Below are positions 8,805 through 17,294 of a stretch of 64,000 nucleotides of DNA, piece after piece (the first letter of the stretch is position 1; each line of letters opens with the position of its first letter). Location of the stretch: NCBI GenBank assembly GCA_963720785.1, contig CAVRGQ010000003.1, positions 248,001-312,000 on the forward strand, in the 5' to 3' direction. A model generated the notes under the pieces. The model was not told the origin of the DNA. It did no database searches and saw only the letters and a list, made by a program, of their open reading frames with translations. The DNA is from CAVRGQ01 sp963720785 (GTDB taxonomy: Bacteria > Actinomycetota > Acidimicrobiia > IMCC26256 > DASPTH01). Position numbers and translations under genes: made by a program.

Positions 8805-9120
8805 GCTCCACCACGATCTCGTAGAACGGCTCGTCGCCGATGTTCTCGGCAGTCTCGATGCCGCCGCGCTGCGCGTAGAGCACCTGCCCGGGCGCAATGG
8901 GCCCTTCCACGTACGACTGGCCGACCCACTCGCCGCCCGAGTCCGGTTCGAAATGGGCGCCCATCTTGTCGCCCGAGATCTGGATCATGATGTAGTCGAG
9001 ATCGTGGCGGTGCAGGTCGGACCGCTGGCCCGGGTCGAGGCGCATCTCCCAGATCCGCACCCGGTCGTTCTCCATGAGCAGCTTCGTGGCGATGTCGCCG
9101 TAGCTGCGTTCGTCCCCCAT
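8794..9120 (-). CDS. small cupin-domain protein
   Basis: A 108-residue single cupin. Motif 1 appears as GQRSDLHRHDLDYIMIQ and motif 2 around PGQVLYAQRGGIETAEN, but the second motif lacks the usual histidine, so metal binding may be incomplete. The ATG at 9120 is preceded by GAGGGGGAT, a good RBS. Function is unknown; small cupins serve as isomerases, dioxygenases or binding proteins. It diverges from the aldo-keto reductase. Confidence 0.75.
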   Translation of the reverse strand: MGDERSYGDIATKLLMENDRVRIWEMRLDPGQRSDLHRHDLDYIMIQISGDKMGAHFEPDSGGEWVGQSYVEGPIAPGQVLYAQRGGIETAENIGDEPFYEIVVELKD

Positions 9121-9207
9121 GTGATCCCCCTCGTTCCGGCGTTCCGACTTGTCCGACTCGTTCGGCGTCCGCAGCACAGCACACTCCCGCGTGTCCGACA
9201 AGCGGGT

Positions 9208-9213
9208 TAGCGT
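9208..9213 (+). promoter_or_regulatory. -10 box TAGCGT for leaderless aldo-keto reductase transcript
   Basis: TAGCGT lies 6 nt before the ATG at 9220, a spacing that would start transcription at the initiation codon. Confidence 0.42.
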
Positions 9214-9219
9214 CGGTCC

Positions 9220-10225
9220 ATGAGCATCCCCATCCGTCGCCTGGGCGACTTCGGGCCCGAGGTCGGCGCGGTCGGCTACGGCGCCATGAGCTTCACTGGT
9301 GTCTACGGCAGCGCCGAGGGCGTCGACGCGGTCGCCGTGATCCGCCACGCCATCGACGCCGGTTGCACGCTGATCGACACCGCCGACATCTACGGACCGA
9401 GCGAGGATCTCGTCGGCGAGGCGATCAAGGGCCGCCGTCACGAGATCACCCTCGCCACCAAGTTCGGGATCGTCGACCGCGCCGCACGGCGGGCAACCGG
9501 GGAAGGCGGACGGCCGCCCCGAGTACGTGAAGGCGAAGTGCGACACCTCGCTGCAGCGTCTCGGTACCGATGTGATCGACGTCTACTACCAACACCGTGC
9601 CGACACCGACGTACCCATCGAGGAGACCGTCGGCGCGATGGCCGAGTTGGTCGCGGCAGGCAAGGTGCGCCATCTCGGTCTCTCCGAGGCGTCGGTCGAC
9701 ACGCTGCGCCGTGCGTCGGCGGTGCACCCGATCACCGCGCTGCAGAGCGAGTGGTCGCTGTGGAGCCGAGACATCGAGGCCGAGATCGTGCCCACCTGCC
9801 GGCAGCTCGGCATCGGCATCGTGCCGTTCAGTCCGCTCGGGCGCGGGTTGTTCACCGGGACGGTGTCGTCGGTCGACGATCTCGGCGAGCACGACATGCG
9901 CCGTTCCCACCCGCGCTTCGCCGAGGGCGCGCTCCACGCCAACCTTGCCATCGTCGACGTCGTTCGCGAGATCGCAGCCGCGCACGAGGTGAAGCCCGGC
10001 CAGGTCGCACTGGCGTGGCTGCTGGCCAAGGGCGACGATGTCGTGCCCATTCCCGGCACCAAGCGTGAGGCGTACATCGACGAGAACGCCGGCGCGGCGT
10101 TCGTGGAGCTCTCCGCCGACGACCTCGCCCGCCTCGACGCGATCACCGTGGTGGGCGACCGCACCCCCGACCTCTCGTGGACCAACCGCAGCACGCCGCC
10201 ACCCACGACTCGGGCACGATCGTGA
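9220..10225 (+). CDS. aldo/keto reductase (frameshifted)
   Basis: An NADPH-dependent aldo/keto reductase of about 335 residues in the YajO/Tas-like group. The N-terminal part has RRLGDFGPEVGAVGYGAMS and the catalytic region TLIDTADIYGPSED (Asp, Tyr), then TLATKFG with the lysine. The catalytic histidine is in YYQHRAD. The first 90 codons read in frame 1 and the rest (from GRPEYVKAKCDTSLQRLG) in frame 2, so one extra base lies near 9485-9500. The stop overlaps the P450 start by 4 bases, implying an operon. Confidence 0.85.
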
Positions 10226-11368
10226 CCACGACGCGGGAGTTCCGCTACGACCCGACCGCGCCGACCTTCCAGGACACGCTGTTCGACGACTACCGCTGGA
10301 TGCGCGACCACGCGCCCGTCTACCAGGATCCGGTCACGGGCGCGTTCGCGCTCACGCGTCACGCCGACGTGTGGGACGCGGTGCACGACCACACCCGCCT
10401 CAGCAGCGACGTGGCCGAAGCGCAGAACCTGCTGCCGCAGATGATCTACTTCGATCCGCCGCGCCACACCGCGCACCGCGCGCTGGTGTCGCGGGCGTTC
10501 ACCCCGCGACGGATCGCGGATCTCGAACCGATGGTGCACGCGGATCGCGCACGAACTGTGCGCCGGACTCGCGAGCCGGGAGCAGATCGACTTCCAGCAC
10601 GAGTACGCCGCGCTCGTGCCGAGCATGGTTGCCAGCCGGCTGATCGGCATCCCCGACGGGCTCACCCCCGAGTTCCGCCGCCTCACGGAGTGCTTCCTCG
10701 AGATCACCGACGGCCAGGAGTTCGCCGCCGATGCCGGCGCGATCTACGGGATGTTCGCCGAGCTGCTCGCCGAGCGGCGCGCGCAGCCCGCCGACGACCT
10801 GATGTCCGCGCTCATCGCCGCCGAGATCGACGGCGAGCGGCTCCCCGAGGACGAGTTGCTCGGCTTCTGCATGCTCCTGATCCTCGCCGGCAACGACACC
10901 ACCTCGAGCCTCATCGGGAACGGGTTCGTGCTGCTCGACGGACTGCCCGACGTCCGCGCCGCGCTCGCCACCGACCCGTCGCGCTGGGGCGGCGCCATCG
11001 AAGAGATGGTGCGCCTGGAGGCGCCGGCGCAGACGTTGCCGCGCAACACCACCGCCGACGTGGTCGTGCACGACACCACCATCCCCGCGGGCTCCCGGGT
11101 GCAACTCGTGTGGGGCAGCGCGAACCGCGACGAGCGCGAGTTCACCGATCCCGACGAGCTGCAGCTCGGTCGCGAGCCGGGGCGACACCTCTCGTTCGGG
11201 CACGGCGCGCACTTCTGTCTCGGTGCCAACCTCGCCCGGCTCGAGGCTCGCGCGGCCTTCGCTGCGTTCACCCGGGCGTTCCCCGAGGCGCACGTCGACG
11301 GCACACCCGAACGGGTCACGTCGATCTGGGCGCGGGCCCACGCCCGGATCCCGGTGCGGTTGCGCTGA
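10222..11368 (+). CDS. cytochrome P450 (frameshifted)
   Basis: A soluble bacterial cytochrome P450 of about 381 residues. The I-helix LILAGNDTTSS, the K-helix ExxR (EMVR) and the heme loop SFGHGAHFCLGANLAR with its cysteine thiolate ligand are all intact. The N-terminal part reads up to LEPMVHA near 10541; the continuation (IAHELCAGLASREQIDFQ) is one frame on, so a single extra G near 10543 breaks the frame. The start is taken as the GTG at 10222 overlapping the reductase stop; an in-frame ATG at 10177 is possible. No ferredoxin gene is adjacent, so the redox partner is elsewhere. Confidence 0.88.
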
Positions 11369-11377
11369 GCGTGCGGC

Positions 11378-11818
11378 TCAGCCTGGCTGCAGCACGCTGA
11401 AGTCGCCGACGGCGGCCCGCACGTCGAAGACCCGCTCGGTCATGCGCCAGCCGTCGGCCGTGCGCTCCCACGAGTCGCGGTAGGTGCCGAAGCACTCCCA
11501 GGTGAGGTGCGCGCGCTCCCCCGCGCCCTGGTGGAAGACCCGGGCCTCGCAGGTGCTCGTGGCCAGCGTGCCGTCGACCGCGATCCGGTGGTTGCCGAGC
11601 AGGTGCTGCGAGGGGCCGCACCCGCCGAGGAACTGGCGGAGGTTGTCCTCGCGCACTGCGTCGATGCCGCGGTGGCCGTAGGCCTCGACGTCGGCCGTCA
11701 TCACCTCGGGCAGGCGGCTCCAGGCACGCGTGTCGCAGATCGTCGCCATCACCGCGAGACGGTCGACGATCGCGTGCCAGTCGGCGGCGGCGGACTCGGG
11801 CAGGCCGGAGACGCTCAT
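11378..11818 (-). CDS. SnoaL/NTF2-like protein
   Basis: A 146-residue SnoaL-like protein: an N-terminal helix (WHAIVDRLAVMATICDTRAW), a conserved DVEAYGHRG segment and a terminal sheet ending WRMTERVFDVRA. The ATG at 11818 follows a TACGGT box by 6 nt. It faces the P450 gene tail to tail with only 9 bases between. These folds serve as isomerases, dehydratases or limonene-epoxide-hydrolase-like enzymes; no residue set here identifies one. Confidence 0.75.
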   Translation of the reverse strand: MSVSGLPESAAADWHAIVDRLAVMATICDTRAWSRLPEVMTADVEAYGHRGIDAVREDNLRQFLGGCGPSQHLLGNHRIAVDGTLATSTCEARVFHQGAGERAHLTWECFGTYRDSWERTADGWRMTERVFDVRAAVGDFSVLQPG

Positions 11819-11824
11819 GCGGCG

Positions 11825-11830
11825 ACCGTA
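11825..11830 (-). promoter_or_regulatory. -10 box TACGGT for leaderless SnoaL-like transcript
   Basis: TACGGT on the minus strand lies 6 nt before the ATG at 11818, in the divergent region shared with the DegT-fold gene. Confidence 0.42.
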
Positions 11831-11884
11831 TGTGCGAAGGTGGCGCCCCGCAACCGATGGGACGGCACAGGAGCGCAGACAGCG

Positions 11885-13090
11885 ATGGTCGACCGGGTGT
11901 TCTACGCAGGCAGCGTGCACGACGAGGCGGAGATCGCCGCGGTCGTCGAGGTGCTGCGCGACGGTCCGATGGGCATCTGGCCCGGCCGCAGGGTCAACGC
12001 GATGGAGCGCGAAGTCGCCGCGCGCTTCGGCAAGCAGCGCGGCCTCATGTGCAACTCCGGGTCGTCGGCGCTGTACCTCGCGGTCGAGCTCATGGACCTG
12101 CCGCCGGGTTCCGAGATCATCACCGCCGCGGTGACGTTCTCCACCGACCTCGCGCCGATCGTGCGCGCCGGGCTGGTGCCCGTGTTCGTCGACGTGGATC
12201 CCACGACGTACCAGATCGACGTGGCGCGCATCGAGGAGATGGTGACGCCGCGCACGAAGGCGATCCTCACGCCCAACCTCATCGGGAACGCACCCGACTG
12301 GGACGTGATCCGCGAGATCGCGGACGGCCACGACCTGCTCGTCGTGGAGGACAGTGCCGACGCGCTCGGGCCCACGTTGCGCGGCACGCCCACCGGCACC
12401 CGCACCGATCTCACCACCACGAGCTTCGCGTCGTCGCACATCATCACGTGCGCGGGCAACGGCGGCATGGTGTGCCTCGACGACGAGGCGCTGCGGGACC
12501 GCGGCCTCCTGCTGCGCCGGTGGGGTCGTCGGTCGGAGCTGCACTTCTTCGGGTCCAAGAAACGCGACCGCAACTTCTGGGAGGACCTCGACGGCATCCC
12601 CTACGACAACCAGTTCATCTTCGACGAGCTGGCGTGGAACTTCGAGCCGTCGGAGATGGGCGCGGCGTTCGGCCTCGAGCAGCTGAAGAAGCTGCCGTCG
12701 AACTTCGCGCGGCGCACCCGCAACTTCGCGATGTACACCGAGTACCTGTCGCAGCACACCGACAAGTTCGTGCTCCCACAGGTGACCGACGGTATCGAGA
12801 CCGCGTGGCTCTGCTACCCGCTCACCATCCGTCCCGATTCCGGCTTCGAGCGGGCGGCGCTGCAGGAGCACCTCGACGGCAACGGCGTCGACACCCGCAC
12901 CGTGTGGACGGGCAACGCGACCCGACAGCCGTTCATGCGTGGCGTCGACTTCGTGCAGCCGGGCGACGGGCTCCCGAACGCCGACGCGATCATGGAGCGC
13001 GGGTTCATCCTGCCGCTCAACCACGCGCTGCAGGACGAGCACATCCAGCTGGTCATCGACACCCTCGACGTCTTCCTCTCCGCGCGCTGA
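11885..13090 (+). CDS. DegT/DnrJ/EryC1-fold PLP/PMP enzyme with His in place of the lysine
   Basis: A 401-residue sugar-aminotransferase-fold protein. In ordinary members the strand SFxxxK carries the PLP-binding lysine; here the segment reads SFASSHIITCAGNGG, with His185 at that position, exactly as in the 3-dehydratases E1/RfbH and ColD. The EDSADALG segment also resembles the EDNCDALG of RfbH rather than the usual EDAAQ. The region where RfbH/E1 carry [2Fe-2S] cysteines (after RRWGRR, residues about 215-235) contains none, so an iron-sulfur cluster is unlikely. It is probably a non-transaminating, PMP-using deoxygenation or dehydration enzyme. No sugar-nucleotide genes are nearby. AGGAG upstream supports the ATG. 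Confidence 0.8.
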   Translation: MVDRVFYAGSVHDEAEIAAVVEVLRDGPMGIWPGRRVNAMEREVAARFGKQRGLMCNSGSSALYLAVELMDLPPGSEIITAAVTFSTDLAPIVRAGLVPVFVDVDPTTYQIDVARIEEMVTPRTKAILTPNLIGNAPDWDVIREIADGHDLLVVEDSADALGPTLRGTPTGTRTDLTTTSFASSHIITCAGNGGMVCLDDEALRDRGLLLRRWGRRSELHFFGSKKRDRNFWEDLDGIPYDNQFIFDELAWNFEPSEMGAAFGLEQLKKLPSNFARRTRNFAMYTEYLSQHTDKFVLPQVTDGIETAWLCYPLTIRPDSGFERAALQEHLDGNGVDTRTVWTGNATRQPFMRGVDFVQPGDGLPNADAIMERGFILPLNHALQDEHIQLVIDTLDVFLSAR

Positions 13091-13102
13091 GCGACACGAG
13101 CC

Positions 13103-13660
13103 TCAGCAGGTGAGGCCGGGGCCCGGGTCCCAGTCGTCACGGCCGGCCTGGACGGCGGTCGCCACGGCCCGCGCCCGGTCGTCGGCGGCCTCGTTCTCCG
13201 CGTGACCCTGGTGGCCGCGCACCCACTCGAAGGTGGGGGCATGCGTGCCCATGAGCACGTCGAGGCGTTCCATCAGGTCGCGGTTCTTCACCGGCTCCCC
13301 GCTGGAGGTACGCCAGTTCTTCTTCTTCCAACCGTGGCGCCACTTGGTGAGCGCGTCGATCACGTACGAGCTGTCCGCCATGATGTGGACGGGCCGGCCG
13401 GCGGGCACGGATTCGAGCAGCGCGGCGACTGCCAGCAGCTCCATCCGGTTGTTGGTGGTGTCGGGCTCGCCGCCCGCGCCCCAGCAGTCGTCGTCGACGT
13501 ACCAGCACCAGCCGCCTGGCCCCGGGTTGCGCAGGCACGAGCCGTCGGTGGCCGCGACCAGCTTCATCATCGGGTGCCCCTCGCCACCCTCCTCGTGGCT
13601 GGGGCCACGGTCGGGTTCGAGGCTGGAGAAGAGGTCGGGCTGGTCCGCGGGCTGGATCAC
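13103..13660 (-). CDS. rnhA: ribonuclease HI with N-terminal extension
   Basis: RNase HI cleaves RNA in RNA-DNA hybrids. The DEDD catalytic set is visible: AATDGSC (Asp), NRMELLA (Glu), IMADSSYVID (Asp), and the late aspartate in HAENEAAD, with the basic handle WRHGWKKKNW between them. The GTG at 13660 is chosen because the 29-codon extension keeps strong GC third-position bias and a TACGAT box sits 6 nt before it. The extension contains QPDLF, resembling the sliding-clamp-binding motif. An alternative start is the ATG pair at 13573/13570, which has a good GAGGGG RBS. It diverges from the MerB-like gene. Confidence 0.9.
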   Translation of the reverse strand: MIQPADQPDLFSSLEPDRGPSHEEGGEGHPMMKLVAATDGSCLRNPGPGGWCWYVDDDCWGAGGEPDTTNNRMELLAVAALLESVPAGRPVHIMADSSYVIDALTKWRHGWKKKNWRTSSGEPVKNRDLMERLDVLMGTHAPTFEWVRGHQGHAENEAADDRARAVATAVQAGRDDWDPGPGLTC

Positions 13661-13666
13661 GCTGGC

Positions 13667-13672
13667 ATCGTA
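13667..13672 (-). promoter_or_regulatory. -10 box TACGAT for leaderless rnhA transcript
   Basis: TACGAT on the minus strand lies 6 nt before the GTG at 13660. It decides between the long and short forms of RNase HI in favour of the long one if transcription is leaderless. Confidence 0.42.
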
Positions 13673-13728
13673 GGATCGCTCTTCGTCACGACCGTGGACG
13701 CAGGCAGCGATTCCGAGGGGGAACTCCG

Positions 13729-14454
13729 ATGCCGCAGATGATGCAGCCGTTCGAGCTGACCGACGACGCGATGGCGCTGCGCCAGTTCATCTTCGAGTAC
13801 TGGTGCTCGCGCGGTGTTGCGCCGAACCTGCGCAACATCTTCGAGGGCATCGGGTTCGACCGGCGTCGCACGTCGAACGCCCTCAAGCAGCTGCAGCAGG
13901 CGATCATGGTGGTGGTCAACCAGGACGCGACGAACTGCGACATCCTGAAGGCCCCGCCGTTCTCGTCGTTCCCCAGCCAGGTCGAGCTCTACATCGACGA
14001 CGAGTTCCACAGCTACATCGGGTGCGCGTCCGAAGCGCTCGCGGTGTCGAACATGCCACCCTTCCAGGGCAAGGAGTGCCGACTCGAGGCTTTCTGCGCG
14101 TGCTGCCTGGAGCCGATCACCCTCATCGACAAGTCCTTCGAGCTCATCAGCTGCGACCCGGGCGGGGTGCTGTGGCACGTGAGCCGCAGCCCGTGGGACT
14201 GGGGCAACGTCGACATGGGCTCCATGTGCGACGCGATGAACTTCGTGCTGAACGAGGAGCACGCCGAGCGCTACGAGCGCCAGATCGGCATGCGCGGCGT
14301 GACGACGTCACTCGAGGGCGGCAAGGAGTTCGTGCGCTACACCGCGACCATCCGCATGCACGACTACCACTGGCCGCCGGGGATCATGGACCCCGCCGAC
14401 ATCATCGAGCGCTTCCGCGGCCTCGGCTGCGACGTCAGCGTCTGGGGCGCCTAG
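13729..14454 (+). CDS. MerB-like (alkylmercury lyase fold) protein
   Basis: A 241-residue protein with the organomercurial-lyase layout: an N-terminal winged-helix-like part (RNIFEGIGFDRRRTSNALKQ) and a cysteine-bearing C-terminal domain. SYIGCASEAL places Cys99 and Glu102 where MerB has Cys96 and Asp99, and DMGSMCDAMNFV places Cys167 where MerB has Cys159. Both catalytic cysteines are therefore kept while the aspartate is glutamate. Extra cysteines occur at FCACC. There is no merA, merR or merT nearby, so mercury resistance is not supported by context. The alignment is from memory of MerB and should be tested. RBS GAGGGGGAA precedes the ATG. Confidence 0.7.
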   Translation: MPQMMQPFELTDDAMALRQFIFEYWCSRGVAPNLRNIFEGIGFDRRRTSNALKQLQQAIMVVVNQDATNCDILKAPPFSSFPSQVELYIDDEFHSYIGCASEALAVSNMPPFQGKECRLEAFCACCLEPITLIDKSFELISCDPGGVLWHVSRSPWDWGNVDMGSMCDAMNFVLNEEHAERYERQIGMRGVTTSLEGGKEFVRYTATIRMHDYHWPPGIMDPADIIERFRGLGCDVSVWGA

Positions 14455-14459
14455 CTCCA

Positions 14460-14506
14460 AACTTGCGTCGTTCGTACGCGTATCGCCTCTGCGAACGACG
14501 CAAGTT
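14460..14506. terminator. perfect 15-bp hairpin between convergent genes (element C)
   Basis: AACTTGCGTCGTTCG (14460-14474) and its exact reverse complement (14492-14506) enclose a 17-nt loop. It fills the 55-base gap between the converging MerB-like and AttH/CrtC-like genes and probably ends both transcripts. Its outer arm shares CTTGCG with the arm of the hairpin at 1717-1770. Confidence 0.65.
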
Positions 14507-14509
14507 CGA

Positions 14510-15611
14510 TCAGTCCAGGTCGTACTTCGGGAAGTTGCCGCTGAACGAGTGCTCGTACAGGCCGAAGCCGGAGTGCGGGCCGCGGTCGTCGGTGTAGGAG
14601 AACCGGCCCGAGTGGTCGACGAGCGCGAGCCCACCGAGCTCGGCGATGTCGGCCACCTGGTGCACGAAGCCCTGCACGACGGTCTCGGGCCCCTGGTACA
14701 TGCCGTGGCGCCAGTCGGCCTCGAGGCCGTACCCGGTGCCCACGGCGATGAAGCTCGGAAGGATCGACTCGCACGCGATGCCGAAGCCGGCATCGGGGAA
14801 CGAGATGGTCGAGCGGGCCAACAGCCGCGTGCCGGGCACGAACTCGTGGTGGTGCTCGGTGCGGCCGAGCTGCTCGATGCGGCCGTCGTGCCACACCCGC
14901 TCCGCCTGCTCGAGCGAGCGCTCACCGCGGTCGTTCTCGGAGCAGATGTAGTAGATCGAGTGGTCCTCGAAGCGCATCGGGAAGTAGCTCCACATGTTCC
15001 CCGCGCCTCGCGGCATCGAAGCCATGATCCCGGGGTGCTCCTGCTCCCCCACGGGCCGCACGCCCCACGAGCGGTCGCGTGAACCCCAGGTGGTCGCGGC
15101 GTCGACGGTCATGGATTCGCCGGCCACCTCGAGCGTGCCGCTCCACGAGCCCATCTGGGCGAGGCGCTGGGTGTCGAAGATGACCCGGTTGCCGGCCCGG
15201 ATGAACTGGTTGGGCTCGGGGATGGCGGGGCCGAAGCCCTCCCAGGTGAGATCGGCGGCGATCGAGTGCTCCGCCGCGGATCCCTTGGGCGCCTCGGCCA
15301 CGAAGCGCAGGCGCTTCAGCGGCTCGAGCACCTCGACGCGCAGCGGGCCCACCTGCAGGTCGGCCCGGTCGCCCAGCGGGCGGGACGCGCGCACCACGTG
15401 CTGCTGCTCCCCCACCCGCACGGTGACGAACGCGTCGGTGGTGCCGAGGTTCGGGTACTGCCCGAGCCCGAACACCGCCATGAACTGGCCACCGGTGTCG
15501 AAGGCGTTGAAGTAGTACCGGTCGTAGAAGTTCCGGTCGCTGGTGGCGGGGTGGGCGATCCAGTTCGCGGCTCTGGTGGACGGGGAAGTCGTCCCACGAG
15601 GTGACGGACAC
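14510..15611 (-). CDS. AttH/CrtC-like lipocalin-type protein (frameshifted)
   Basis: A protein of about 367 residues without a recognised enzyme signature. The central TTWGSRDRSWGVRPVG resembles the DHSWGPR motif of hydroxyneurosporene synthase/AttH-like double-barrel proteins, and the same motif recurs in the protein at 39553-40593. The GTG at 15611 has AGGAG 6 nt upstream, and its first residues (SVTSWDDFPVHQ) read in one frame. From about 15568 the frame changes to NWIAHPATSDRNFYDRYYFN, so one base is missing there. It diverges from an acyl-CoA ligase. Related genomes often place such genes in lipid or steroid catabolic clusters. Confidence 0.65.
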
Positions 15612-15677
15612 TTGGTGCTCCTGCTGGTCGGCGGCGAGATCGGCATGCTTGCACACGCATCGGGCAGGATGTCGGCC

Positions 15678-17294
15678 ATGACGTCTCCTGCACTCCGCGA
15701 CCCCCAGCGCCTGCTCGACTTCCAGATGCACGGCCAGGACATCCCCGCCCTGCTCGCCCACTGGGCGGACCGCAAGCCCGACCACCCGGCGCTGGTCTGG
15801 TCGCCCCGCGAGGGCGCCGGCCGCCGCTGGACCTACTCGGAGTTGCTCAACGACGTGCGCCGGGTCAGCGCCGGACTCGCGGCCAAGGGTGTGACCAAGG
15901 GCGACAAGGTGCTCATCCACTCCGAGAACTGCCCGGAGATGGTGCTCACCTGGCTCGCGTGCGCCCACCTCGGCGCAGTGGGCGTGACCACCAACACCAA
16001 GTCGGTCGGCGCCGAGATGAGCTACTTCGCCGAGCACACCGGGGCCATCGCCGCGGTCACGCAGCCCCAGTACGCGGCGATGGTCGCCGCGGCGGCGCCG
16101 AGCCTGCAGTGGCTCGCGGTCACCGACGACAACAGCGGCGACGCGCCCACCGACGACCAGCGCATCGAGGCCAAGGAGTTCGCCACCTTCACCTCGCTGC
16201 TCGGCGACGCCGACGCGGCCGTCGTGCGCGACCCCGAGCCGATGCTGCCGTTCGGGATCATGTTCACCTCCGGCACCACGAGCCGGCCCAAGGCGGTCGT
16301 GCACACGCATGCCAACGCGGTGTGGTCGAGCCGCACCGGGTCGCGCAACATCGATCTCGGCACCGACGACACCTACGTGATCTTCCTGCCGTTCTTCCAC
16401 GTGAACGCGCAGAGCTGGAGCTTCTTCGCGGTGCTCGGCGTGGGGGCCACTGCGGTGCTGATGCCGAAGTGGTCGCAGAGCCGCTTCTGGCCCGTCGTGG
16501 TGGAGCACGGCGTCACCCACACTTCGGTGATGCCGTTCGTGATGGCCGCGCTCGGCAGCCCCGAACGCCCGCAGGAGCACTCGCTGCGTGCCGGCGTGTT
16601 CGGCCTGATCATGCCCGACCTCGACCGTATGTTCGGCGTCGGGATCTACGCGGCCTACGGCATGACCGAGACGGTCACGCACGCGATCACCGCGAAGCCG
16701 AAGGAGTTGCTCCCCACGCGCTCGATGGGCCACGTCACGCCGGGTTACGAGATCGCCGTCGTCGACAAGGACACCGGCGAGCTGTGCGCCGAGGGCGAGA
16801 CCGGGGAGCTGTGGCTGCGCGGCACGCGCGGCATCCAGCTCTTCCTCGAGTACTACCGCAACGACGAGGCCAACGAGAAGGCCTTCGAGGACGGCTGGTT
16901 CAAGACCGGCGACATGGTGAAGATGGGCGCGGGCGGCAACGTCTTCTACCAGGAGCGCGACAAGGACTTGTTGAAGGTCGGTGGCGAGAACGTCTCGGCC
17001 AAGGAGGTCGAGGACCTCATCGTGGCGCATCCCGCGGTGGCCCAGGTCGCGGTCGTCGGCAAGCAGCACGACTTCCTCGACGAAGTGGTGGTCGCATTCG
17101 TCATCCCCGCTCCCGGCGACCACGACCCCGCGGTGGTGGAGCTCGAGATCTTCGAGACGTGCCGCGACAACCTCGCGAAGTTCAAGGTCCCGCGCGCCGT
17201 GTACTTCGTCGACGAGTTCCCGCTCGGGACGCTCGACAAGATCCTCAAGAACCGCCTGCGCGAGATGGCCGACGAGCAGCCGAAGATCGACTGA
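15678..17294 (+). CDS. fatty-acid/acyl-CoA ligase (AMP-forming)
   Basis: A 538-residue member of the adenylate-forming superfamily that converts a carboxylic acid to its CoA thioester through an acyl-AMP. The P-loop is MFTSGTTSRPKAVVHTH, the A5 motif AYGMTETVTH, the hinge region FKTGDM, and GGENVSAKEVEDL precedes the C-terminal domain. The catalytic A10 lysine lies in GTLDKILKNRL. The ATG at 15678 is preferred to the one at 15669 because AGGAT lies about 8 nt before it. Its 3' end overlaps the convergent glycosyltransferase gene by 50 bases. Confidence 0.9.
   Translation: MTSPALRDPQRLLDFQMHGQDIPALLAHWADRKPDHPALVWSPREGAGRRWTYSELLNDVRRVSAGLAAKGVTKGDKVLIHSENCPEMVLTWLACAHLGAVGVTTNTKSVGAEMSYFAEHTGAIAAVTQPQYAAMVAAAAPSLQWLAVTDDNSGDAPTDDQRIEAKEFATFTSLLGDADAAVVRDPEPMLPFGIMFTSGTTSRPKAVVHTHANAVWSSRTGSRNIDLGTDDTYVIFLPFFHVNAQSWSFFAVLGVGATAVLMPKWSQSRFWPVVVEHGVTHTSVMPFVMAALGSPERPQEHSLRAGVFGLIMPDLDRMFGVGIYAAYGMTETVTHAITAKPKELLPTRSMGHVTPGYEIAVVDKDTGELCAEGETGELWLRGTRGIQLFLEYYRNDEANEKAFEDGWFKTGDMVKMGAGGNVFYQERDKDLLKVGGENVSAKEVEDLIVAHPAVAQVAVVGKQHDFLDEVVVAFVIPAPGDHDPAVVELEIFETCRDNLAKFKVPRAVYFVDEFPLGTLDKILKNRLREMADEQPKID

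Noticed and set aside
9147..9204. Inverted repeat CTTGTCCGAC ... GTCCGACAAG upstream of the aldo-keto reductase
   Set aside because: The arms are about 40 bases apart with one mismatch; in GC-rich DNA this is weak evidence for an operator or hairpin.
13729..14454. Mercury-resistance operon
   Set aside because: No merA, merR, merP or merT homologue lies nearby, and the key aspartate is changed, so only the fold is claimed.
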